Shown piece after piece: positions 57,452-64,000 of a stretch of DNA of 64,000 bases (its first letter is position 1; each line of letters opens with the position of its first letter). This stretch comes from Leptospira saintgironsiae (GTDB taxonomy: Bacteria > Spirochaetota > Leptospiria > Leptospirales > Leptospiraceae). The notes under the pieces are model-generated. The model worked only from the letters and a program-made list of their open reading frames with translations. It had not been told where the DNA came from and made no database searches. Location: assembly GCF_002811765.1 (NCBI RefSeq), contig NZ_NPDR01000004.1, positions 371,798-435,797 on the forward strand, given 5' to 3'. Position numbers and translations under genes: made by a program.

Positions 57452-58015
57452 ATGAAATTCCTACCGAAAGAAATTTTGGAATCCCAGGTCCAAGGAAGAA
57501 ATTTAACCGGCCTAAGTTTCGGGGACAATCTTCCTCAAAAACCTAGTTTGGTCGTTTTTCTGCGTCACCTTGGTTGTATATTTTGCAGAGAAACTGTGGA
57601 AGACCTTCGTGTTTTCAGTTCAGAAATGGCCGCATTCCCTCCCATTTTATTTGTATATCCTGAGTCGGTGAGAGATGGAGAAGATTTTTTTTCCAGATTC
57701 TGGCCGGAAGCAAAAGCTATCTCGAATCCAAGCGCTTCCTTTTATGAACAGATCAATGTGCAAGAAGGCAATTTAATAGAATTAGCAGGTCCAGAAGTTT
57801 GGGTAAGTGCAGTACGCGCACTTGCAAAAGGAAATTTTTACGGAGTCCAAGGAAGACATTTGCTTAGAATGCCTGGTGTGTTTTTAGTTTTGAAAGATAG
57901 AATTTTATGGTCTCATTCTTATCGTCATATTGGAGACGAACCGGACTGGAGCAAAATTCCTGGATGTACTCCTTTACCTACGGATGAATACGATCCAGGG
58001 ATTTTGCCAGCGTAA
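57452..58015 (+). CDS. Peroxiredoxin-like/thioredoxin-fold protein
   Basis: A 187-residue thioredoxin-fold protein of AhpC/TSA-like type. The CxxC-type centre is in FLRHLGCIFCRETVEDL (GCIFC), and YGVQGRHLLRMPGVFLVLKD is the cis-Pro region with the following strand. No signal peptide. It resembles the AAED1/peroxiredoxin-like group; a role in thiol redox or peroxide removal is inferred. Confidence 0.8.
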   Translation: MKFLPKEILESQVQGRNLTGLSFGDNLPQKPSLVVFLRHLGCIFCRETVEDLRVFSSEMAAFPPILFVYPESVRDGEDFFSRFWPEAKAISNPSASFYEQINVQEGNLIELAGPEVWVSAVRALAKGNFYGVQGRHLLRMPGVFLVLKDRILWSHSYRHIGDEPDWSKIPGCTPLPTDEYDPGILPA

Positions 58016-58028
58016 GTTGATGTAAAAC

Positions 58029-58427
58029 CTAACTCCTAGGTCCGCCTCCAGGTGGAGGAGGCGGAAGTGCCGCCTTACAAGAAGCAGATAACTTGTTTTC
58101 ATTTTCTCTCATACATTTCATATGAGCATGTCCTCGTTCTACGTTCTTGCAATATTTCTCCTCATCTGCAGCACAAGCTGATCTGAATTTTTCAAAACGA
58201 GATAGCATTTCGTTTATATGGTTTTTGCAAGACTCTGATAGTTTGGACATATATTCTTTCAAACAACGATCGGACTCATGGCCGTATCTGGAATCCTTAC
58301 AATAAGTTTGTCTTTCTGTTTTACATGGATCTTCTCCTGGAGGTCCTCCAGGCCCACCGCTTGGTTGTGCGAATGCTGTTCCAGTTAAGATTAAGGCTAA
58401 TGCAGAATGTAAGATTAGTTTTTTCAT
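58029..58427 (-). CDS. Secreted Cys-rich protein with GLG1-type repeats
   Basis: A 132-residue exported protein. Signal peptide LILHSALALILTGTAFAQ; then a Gly/Pro-rich spacer and two Cys-rich repeats of the pattern C-x3-8-YC-x8-11-G-x5-C(L/M)-x11-C (for example CKTERQTYCKDSRYGHESDR and CAADEEKYCKNVERGHAHMK), as in the Golgi GLG1 repeat family (PF00839). The C-terminus is PPPPPGGGPRS. Each repeat probably holds two disulfides. Function in bacteria is unknown. Confidence 0.75.
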   Translation of the reverse strand: MKKLILHSALALILTGTAFAQPSGGPGGPPGEDPCKTERQTYCKDSRYGHESDRCLKEYMSKLSESCKNHINEMLSRFEKFRSACAADEEKYCKNVERGHAHMKCMRENENKLSASCKAALPPPPPGGGPRS

Positions 58428-58604
58428 AATATTTATCTCTTGCGGGAGTTTATTCGTTCCTTTGTTTTATTTAAAGGTGGGACCTCCCTAATTTAGAAAT
58501 TGGTTCCTGAGATAAATAAGTTACCGAAAATCTATTTCATGGTAGATTAAAGATTATTTGATCCTTCTATATTTATCAGGAACGTTTCTAAAAGAATTTG
58601 GTTT

Positions 58605-60065
58605 TTAGATTTTTTTCTTTAGGAGAGCAAAGCCTGCGTCATAGAAAACTTCTTCTTTTACAGTTTCGTAGCCAGAGAATATACAATGTTTTGCAGGGTT
58701 TTTCGAAAAGTTTTCTTTCAGATGACCCCAAATATAAATGATATAAGATCCTTGGGGTTTATCCTTACTGTCGAATTGAGTATTTGCCGCACATTTTTCG
58801 ATTTTTTCATCCGGCAAATAATGAGATTGAAGATCTGGATGAATAGACACGAAAGAATATTGGGATTTATCTTTAGCTTCCAGATCTTTTTTTGTGTTTA
58901 AAGCTTCTATAGAAGCGCTTCTATAATCTTCTTTTTTAAGATTTTTCTTTGTATATTTCTTAAAGTCGTATAGTTGTACAGCACTTGCGCAAATTAATAG
59001 AATGTAGAAAAACTTCTTATATTTTTCATTCAATTCTGAACTTAAGGATATTAAAATAATATAAGCAGCAGAGATTATAATCGTATTTCGTTCATTGATC
59101 ATCGGAAGATTTGCAAAAATCTGCAATGAGAACAAGATCACAAAATATAAAAATATTATTGAAAAAAGAAATAAGTAAGAAGAGTTCTTTTTGAAATAGA
59201 TAAATTCCCGTATTGTTAAGAATAATAATATAGGAAAATAAATAATAAATCCTCTTCCAAAGAAAGAAAACATAGAGATAAATGGGAAAAAGAATCCAGC
59301 AGGAGGAATATGACCCATTGGTTTTAACTTGGTGCTTTCAGCAATGCTATATAAGATCCAAGGAATATACGAAATTAAAATAAGAGATCCGGCTAAAAAC
59401 CAGAAAATAATTTTGCGTTTATCTTTTTGAAAAACATTATATATAAAAGATATAATGATAATAGATCCGGACCATAATAGTCCAAGATAATGCGTCCAAG
59501 CCCCTAATAAAAGTATTAAGAATAAAGATATCGCAATTGGGCTTAGGCTTTTCTTTTCTTCTCTATCATAAATGATAGTAAGTAATATTCCTAAAGCTCC
59601 TAAGGAAGCCATTATACAATAGGAACGAGTTTCTTGGCTATACCATAAAAGAATAGAACAGGCCGCTAAACTTGCTGCCAGAGAAAGAGATATTAGTTTA
59701 TCTTTTTTGATTTTGTAATAATACAGGGCGGATACAGCAGAAATGGATAGAATATTGAAAATTGCAGATAATGATCGGACTGCAAAATCGGAATCTCCAA
59801 AAATTCTAATCCAATAATATAAAAGAACTTGGTAGCCTGGCGGGTGAACATCACCCTTGATACCGTTTACGAGTTCAGATAGGGAAGATGCATTACTGCT
59901 ATGGATCGTAGAGAATAATTCATCAAACCATAAACTTTGATCGGCTATTCCATAAAATCTAAGATAAAAACCGTATGCAGTCAGAAATAAGAAAATAGAG
60001 GTTATTAATTTTTCCGAAAAAAATACATCTAAAACTCGTTTCATTTTCTGGGATAATTCTGACAT
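58605..60065 (-). CDS. GT39/ArnT-like integral membrane glycosyltransferase
   Basis: A 486-residue protein with about ten to eleven membrane segments and the GT-C signature: the first loop has LWFDELFSTIHSS with the conserved D-E and GDVHPPGYQVLLYYWIRIFG. These enzymes use polyprenyl-phosphate sugars to glycosylate lipids or proteins at the outer face of the membrane. The acceptor is unknown. This gene is visibly more AT-rich than its neighbours, which may reflect its hydrophobic content or transfer. Confidence 0.85.
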   Translation of the reverse strand: MSELSQKMKRVLDVFFSEKLITSIFLFLTAYGFYLRFYGIADQSLWFDELFSTIHSSNASSLSELVNGIKGDVHPPGYQVLLYYWIRIFGDSDFAVRSLSAIFNILSISAVSALYYYKIKKDKLISLSLAASLAACSILLWYSQETRSYCIMASLGALGILLTIIYDREEKKSLSPIAISLFLILLLGAWTHYLGLLWSGSIIIISFIYNVFQKDKRKIIFWFLAGSLILISYIPWILYSIAESTKLKPMGHIPPAGFFFPFISMFSFFGRGFIIYFPILLFLTIREFIYFKKNSSYLFLFSIIFLYFVILFSLQIFANLPMINERNTIIISAAYIILISLSSELNEKYKKFFYILLICASAVQLYDFKKYTKKNLKKEDYRSASIEALNTKKDLEAKDKSQYSFVSIHPDLQSHYLPDEKIEKCAANTQFDSKDKPQGSYIIYIWGHLKENFSKNPAKHCIFSGYETVKEEVFYDAGFALLKKKI

Positions 60066-60324
60066 AGAATTTGCAGGATGAGTCGATTTTATCTTTGAGT
60101 CAAACGAATTGTTTATCGGTGATCCTTAATTGATGATCTAAGTTTGGAATTATGCGCGATCACTGAGGACTCTTCCACCGGAGGGTTTATTGCCAGCCAA
60201 CAGTAGGGATCGCAAATTAAAAAAATACAGAAAAGTTCGTCTTAGCTCCCAATTTAGGTTCTAAGGCGAACGGTTCCATTTTTATATTTGTAGAAGATCG
60301 GATCTTCTTTTCTGAAATCCGATC

Positions 60325-61161
60325 ATGGAAAAATACTCCGAAAAAGACAAAAGACTTATCTCTTCCGTAGAATTTTATTATAGAGAAGGGAACTCCGAAA
60401 ATTTTCTGAAAGAAGCATGGATCTGGGCCTGGACACTCGCCAAAGGAAGATATCGTTTGGATGAAGATTCTTGTTCAGAAATCGTTTTAAAACTGGTTTT
60501 GGACGCAGAAGAAGTATTACATTTATACAAGGAGAGAGGATATACTAATTTCCCTGCATTTTTCACGACATATACTAAAAATTTAATATGGAACCAGAGA
60601 AGGAAAGAGATCCGTCTCAACCGAAGTGAAATTATATCAGATGGATTCGAAAGATTTTATGATCCAAGATCTGAATTCACGAGAGAGATACTGAATCAAA
60701 CCCGGGAAACTTCTTATTTGGTTCAAAACATTCTATCCGAAATGGATCCAATTGTTTCTCTTATCCTCAAATTAAAACATAGGATCCCTCTAAATTTGAA
60801 AGAATCCAGATTATTCCATTCTAAACTTAAAGAGAAAAAGTTAAAACTCAGGGATTATTATACAAAGGATATAGAAGAAGAAAGAAAATCCTGGCTAAGA
60901 AAAAAAGAACTAAACGAAAAACTTTCCAGGCTTTACCAAAACATGCAGATCCATCATTTCGAAAATTTAGAAAGATGGAAAATGTCCCGAAAACAGTTAC
61001 TCGAAGTCTGTGGTGCAGTAACCGAAGAAAAAAGTTTCAAAAAGATTGGCTGGTATTTGGGACTCAGCGAACATTCTGTCCGAAAATCGTATTATTTTGC
61101 AATCTCGGAATTAAGAAGAAAAGAAGATCTAAAAAAGATCAGATTTTCAGAAGCGGCTTAA
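60325..61161 (+). CDS. Divergent sigma-70-like protein, putative
   Basis: A 278-residue highly charged protein. Residues ~35-110 (AWIWAWTLAKGRYRLDED, FPAFFTTYTKNLIWNQRRKE) resemble sigma region 2, and residues ~240-270 (FKKIGWYLGLSEHSVRKSYY) a region 4-type helix-turn-helix. The middle is a long, Lys/Glu-rich helical linker. The similarity is weak, so this may also be another DNA-binding regulator. It stands alone between divergent and convergent genes, with no anti-sigma partner. Confidence 0.55.
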   Translation: MEKYSEKDKRLISSVEFYYREGNSENFLKEAWIWAWTLAKGRYRLDEDSCSEIVLKLVLDAEEVLHLYKERGYTNFPAFFTTYTKNLIWNQRRKEIRLNRSEIISDGFERFYDPRSEFTREILNQTRETSYLVQNILSEMDPIVSLILKLKHRIPLNLKESRLFHSKLKEKKLKLRDYYTKDIEEERKSWLRKKELNEKLSRLYQNMQIHHFENLERWKMSRKQLLEVCGAVTEEKSFKKIGWYLGLSEHSVRKSYYFAISELRRKEDLKKIRFSEAA

Positions 61162-61164
61162 AGA

Positions 61165-62175
61165 TCAGCTTTTGCCTTCTTCAGGACGGATCGTAGGAAG
61201 CCAAAGTTTTCTCAAAAGTTTAGATTTGTTTTTGAGTCCTGAAATTTCTGCGATCATGTTTGCGACCAATCTTTGTCCGGCTTCCATACCTTTGGTAACG
61301 GAACGATTTAAAAGTTTGGCACTCGTGGTGACCATACTCAACTCTGATTCGTCCGGAGAAATTACTCTGATCTTCACACCTTTAGGTGGAGAATGAATGA
61401 TATTAACTGCACGATTGTACATAGTATGATGCACTTTGGTGATCATATGAGAAAGTTTTTTGTTAGAAGGATAAGAAAGCCAACCTTGGAAACCAGGGAT
61501 AGGATCCGAAAATTCATCCTCAGGACTATTTAATACAACAGTAATATCCTTATATCCAGCTTGGATGACTGATTCAACAGGGATTGGATCAGAGATCCCT
61601 CCATCTCCATAATATTGCCCACCCAATTTCCATTTTCCTCTGGTAGCGATAGGCAAAGAAGTCGCTGCTTTCAACAAATTTAAAACATTAGAAGCGGTCG
61701 CTTTAACATATTCTGCTCTTGCTTTTGCAAGATTCGTGACCACCACATAAAAAGGAGAAGTTTCTTTTTTCTCCAAATATTCAGAAGGAAGCCTATACTT
61801 TGTTCCGAACAAATAGTCTATTAGATATTCTTGATCTAGAAAAGTTTTGCCTCGGAAAGGATTCAAAAAAGAGATCAATTGGCTACCAGTAAGTTCTTTT
61901 CTCCAAATATCCAGGATTTTCAAACCATGAGCATGATCTGTCTCATAACCAGTAGTATAATAAGCAGCAGCGCAAGAACCGGAAGAAACTCCCAAAATTA
62001 AATCGAAATATGTAGAAGGCACCGCCTGGTTAATTGCATACAAGGCACCGCCCGCAAAGGAACCTTTCATTCCTCCACCAGCAACTACCAATGCCCTTGC
62101 ACCTTTTTTGGCCTTGGGCAAACCAATCATCATTCCGGATTGTTCCGATTCTCCAGGAGAAAAATACGAACTCAT
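61165..62175 (-). CDS. Patatin-like phospholipase
   Basis: A 336-residue lipid acyl hydrolase. The oxyanion loop VVAGGGMKGSFAGGAL, the nucleophile elbow LGVSSGSCAAAYY (GxSxG) and the catalytic aspartate in YYGDGGISDPIPVESV are present. No signal peptide. Such enzymes release fatty acids from phospholipids; they may serve membrane turnover or, in some bacteria, act as effectors. It is convergent with the sigma-like gene, four bases from its stop. Confidence 0.92.
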   Translation of the reverse strand: MSSYFSPGESEQSGMMIGLPKAKKGARALVVAGGGMKGSFAGGALYAINQAVPSTYFDLILGVSSGSCAAAYYTTGYETDHAHGLKILDIWRKELTGSQLISFLNPFRGKTFLDQEYLIDYLFGTKYRLPSEYLEKKETSPFYVVVTNLAKARAEYVKATASNVLNLLKAATSLPIATRGKWKLGGQYYGDGGISDPIPVESVIQAGYKDITVVLNSPEDEFSDPIPGFQGWLSYPSNKKLSHMITKVHHTMYNRAVNIIHSPPKGVKIRVISPDESELSMVTTSAKLLNRSVTKGMEAGQRLVANMIAEISGLKNKSKLLRKLWLPTIRPEEGKS

Positions 62176-62282
62176 CTAAAGATAAAGTTTTCGACCCTTC
62201 TCCATTTGCAAGAAACTTGAACTTCCAAATCCCAAATTCGATTTCCTTTTTCTTCCCAAAAATAGACTTTTTTGCAACATTC

Positions 62283-62453
62283 CGCAGCGACACCCGTAGG
62301 GAGTGAGGAAACGACCGCATTAGCGAGTCGGTGACATCGCAGATGTCAAACTGGGCGGCTCCTGCGGACCGTGCTGCTTCGACTTCGCGCAGCCGCGCTC
62401 ATCCCGGCAAGACCGGGACTAAAGGTCTGCGCATCACTGCCGCGGATTTACAC
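62283..62453. repeat. GC-rich structured intergenic block
   Basis: A GC-rich stretch in an otherwise AT-rich spacer. It contains two clean hairpins: GACATC-GCA-GATGTC (62333-62347) and TCCCGG-CAAGA-CCGGGA (62402-62418). No reading frame or tRNA fold is visible. It resembles the block before rnpB (52195-52310) in composition and in short words such as GCGACA. It is a candidate dispersed repeat. Confidence 0.45.
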
Positions 62454-62467
62454 TTTAGTGTTATTCA

Positions 62468-63556
62468 TTAGCAGCAAGCTCCACCGATCTCTGAAGTTTC
62501 TTTTATAGACGATTCTCTCGCAGTAATTGTTAAGGAAGCAGGGCTTGGTCCACAATCAAATAGTCCGTAATGTACAGAAGTATCTCCAATAATCTTGAAA
62601 AATTTTCCGAATCTGGATTTGGATAACATGGCGGCCGTATTTCCGCAGACAAGCATTGGTAATCCTTTTTTCAAAATATGATGATCATCTAATAGAAATT
62701 CATGAGGGTGGTCCGGGATTGTACCTAGATAAAACGCTACTTGTCCGTAATCCTCACATTTATCTTCTAAATCTAATTTGAAAATCCTATAGGTAACGGA
62801 ATAAAAATCGATCATTCCAACTTTAGATTCGATTTCTTCATTCTTAAGAGCGATCTTGCTAGTAGAAATTACTCTGAAATCATATATTCCCAAATCAAAA
62901 ATTAATCTTCTAAAATCCTCGGTGTATAAGGCTCCACCCAAACATTCTCCTAATAAAACAGGATCTGTTTTTAGTTCGTTTGGTATCCTTCTGCTGGAAA
63001 ATACATCGCTAAAATAAAGTTCTCCACCTGGTTTTAATACTCTCAAGATTTCTTTAAAAACTTTTGGTTTATCCGGAGATAAATTAATCACACAATTTGA
63101 AATTACTAGATCTATGGATTCGGATTCTATGCCTAAACTTTCTAAGTCTTCGATAAAGCCCTGTTTGAATTCTATATTCGGTTTAGAGTATCCAAATTTT
63201 TCAGTATGATAATCTATAAAATTTTTCGCTATAGAAATCTGTTCTTCGGTCATATCTACTCCGATCACTTTTCCCTCTGGACCTACTAAGTGAGAGAGTA
63301 GATAAGAATCTCTTCCGCTTCCACAGCCAAGATCCAATACTGTTAAACCTTTCAGATTAGGAGGAAAAGGGGAGCCACATCCGTAAAATTTTTCTTTTAC
63401 ATCCTCATGGACTAGTGATAAGACCGGCTGAAGATTTTTGGGAAGAGAGTCTGTGGAACAGCAAGCTCCAGTTTTTAGATCTGAACTGGATTTTAGGATT
63501 TTTCCGTAATAGTTTTGAACAGAGTCAAGGGTAGAAGAGTGTATTGTAGATTCCAT
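62468..63556 (-). CDS. arsM: Arsenite S-adenosylmethionine methyltransferase ArsM
   Basis: A 362-residue class I methyltransferase that methylates As(III). The N-terminal YYGKILKSSSDLKTGACCST carries the family Cys pair; the SAM site is VLDLGCGSGRDSYLLSHLVG; further conserved cysteines are in ISNCVINLSPDKPKVFKEIL and LLGECLGGALY. A C-terminal ArsM-type domain ends in GGACC. This is the arrangement of bacterial ArsM. No arsR, arsB or arsC lies next to it, so its control is not evident here. Confidence 0.92.
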   Translation of the reverse strand: MESTIHSSTLDSVQNYYGKILKSSSDLKTGACCSTDSLPKNLQPVLSLVHEDVKEKFYGCGSPFPPNLKGLTVLDLGCGSGRDSYLLSHLVGPEGKVIGVDMTEEQISIAKNFIDYHTEKFGYSKPNIEFKQGFIEDLESLGIESESIDLVISNCVINLSPDKPKVFKEILRVLKPGGELYFSDVFSSRRIPNELKTDPVLLGECLGGALYTEDFRRLIFDLGIYDFRVISTSKIALKNEEIESKVGMIDFYSVTYRIFKLDLEDKCEDYGQVAFYLGTIPDHPHEFLLDDHHILKKGLPMLVCGNTAAMLSKSRFGKFFKIIGDTSVHYGLFDCGPSPASLTITARESSIKETSEIGGACC

Positions 63557-63952
63557 GTAGATCTTTTTATTTGAACCAAGTGTTGCGCTGCAAGGGAATG
63601 CTGGATCGATTCAGAATAAGTAGATATAAATGGAAAATATTTTATATAGAAGATCATTGCTTTGATCATTCCCCATACTATATTATAAAATCAGAATTTT
63701 AATTAAGATTGAACGGGATTATCTTTTATTCTTCAATAAATTGTTTCTGATTTTCTAATATACTATTTCAGATCACAAATATTTCTCTTCTCCACTTTCG
63801 TTATGAACTAGGTTTCTTTAGGATTTTTTTCTACTTTCCCCCTAAAATTTGAGAATCTTTCAGAAAACACTGGGGAATTTTCTCAAATTTTCTTTCGAAA
63901 ATCTTCTCAATAAATACAAAAGAGATTTGACCGGTTGGGCGACGTAATTAAT
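63557..63952. other. AT-rich intergenic region at the right edge
   Basis: About 396 bp with no convincing gene. It contains a 12-bp inverted repeat (see 63844-63891). It should carry the arsM promoter near its left end, though I see no clear -35/-10 pair. Confidence 0.5.
63844..63891. repeat. 12-bp perfect inverted repeat in the right-edge spacer
   Basis: AAAATTTGAGAA (63844-63855) and TTCTCAAATTTT (63880-63891) are perfectly complementary with a 24-base spacer. They precede the possible start at 63953 by about 60 bp. This could be a terminator of a leftward or rightward transcript or an operator. Confidence 0.45.
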
Positions 63953-64000
63953 ATGGTCTTTACGCCTGAAGGATATCGCCCGGGAGGGAAAGAGCCTGAG
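63953..64000 (+). CDS. Possible 5' end of a gene running off the window
   Basis: An ATG opens a frame of 16 codons without stop to the right edge (MVFTPEGYRPGGKEPE). No Shine-Dalgarno is visible, and the stretch is too short for any family call. It may be a real gene start because it is free of stops and has a natural composition. Confidence 0.3.
   Translation, partial: MVFTPEGYRPGGKEPE

Noticed and set aside
62283..62453. tRNA gene or tRNA-like fold in the GC-rich block
   Set aside because: The hairpins do not arrange into a cloverleaf and the conserved TTCRA T-loop context is missing.

Overview
The window looks like the chromosome of a spirochaete of the genus Leptospira. The grounds are indirect: moderate AT-richness, lipoproteins with loose spirochaetal lipoboxes, many PAS/Cache sensor proteins, RsbU-like phosphatases, and a protein repertoire that resembles leptospiral genomes (inference from family knowledge; no search was run). 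I see no insertion sequence, prophage, CRISPR array, tRNA or rRNA. It reads as ordinary chromosome with a signalling-rich centre.

Region 1 (1-22,010) is mostly plus strand: a very large TPR protein cut by the left edge, a minus-strand metallopeptidase lipoprotein divergent from an HtrA-type protease, then an aminotransferase, murI, a FecR-domain lipoprotein, purM, a ClC channel, a 7TM sensor kinase, mutL, a VTT membrane protein, a small Cys-containing protein and rarA. A five-gene cassette follows (ArsR regulator, SRPBCC/AHSA1 protein, DoxX-like protein, YdeI/OmdA-like protein, DUF1801 protein), preceded by two matching 16-bp operator-like sites. OsmC and a small charged protein with a strong Shine-Dalgarno end the region.

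Region 2 (22,025-39,995) is a signalling island. Next to hisC on the minus strand lies the most unusual gene of the window: a [2Fe-2S] ferredoxin domain, a class III nucleotide cyclase domain and a class I (ascorbate/cytochrome c type) haem-peroxidase domain in one 542-residue chain. It is followed by a REC-GGDEF(degenerate)-EAL protein, a lone receiver, a Cache histidine kinase, a Cache chemoreceptor, a 1470-residue seven-PAS/GAF histidine kinase on the minus strand, an outer-membrane protein, and a second Cache chemoreceptor. The two chemoreceptors are almost identical over their last ~410 residues but diverged in the sensor half, which suggests gene conversion.

Region 3 (39,992-52,116) mixes envelope and housekeeping genes: a metalloprotease-like lipoprotein, an RsbU-type phosphatase, enoyl-CoA hydratase, DUF192 and DUF3332 proteins, an MBOAT acyltransferase, a PilZ protein, an ECF sigma factor with a likely membrane partner, a nitronate-monooxygenase-like enzyme, HPF with a TPR partner, a secreted TPR protein and a PlsC acyltransferase.

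Region 4 (52,117-64,000) holds the RNase P RNA gene in a GC-rich structured spacer, a membrane protein, a thioesterase overlapping a second RsbU-type phosphatase, a secernin-like C69 peptidase, TerC, a thioredoxin-fold protein, a Cys-rich GLG1-like secreted protein, a GT39-type glycosyltransferase, a divergent sigma-like protein, a patatin-like phospholipase, an arsenite methyltransferase, and the first codons of a possible gene at the right edge.
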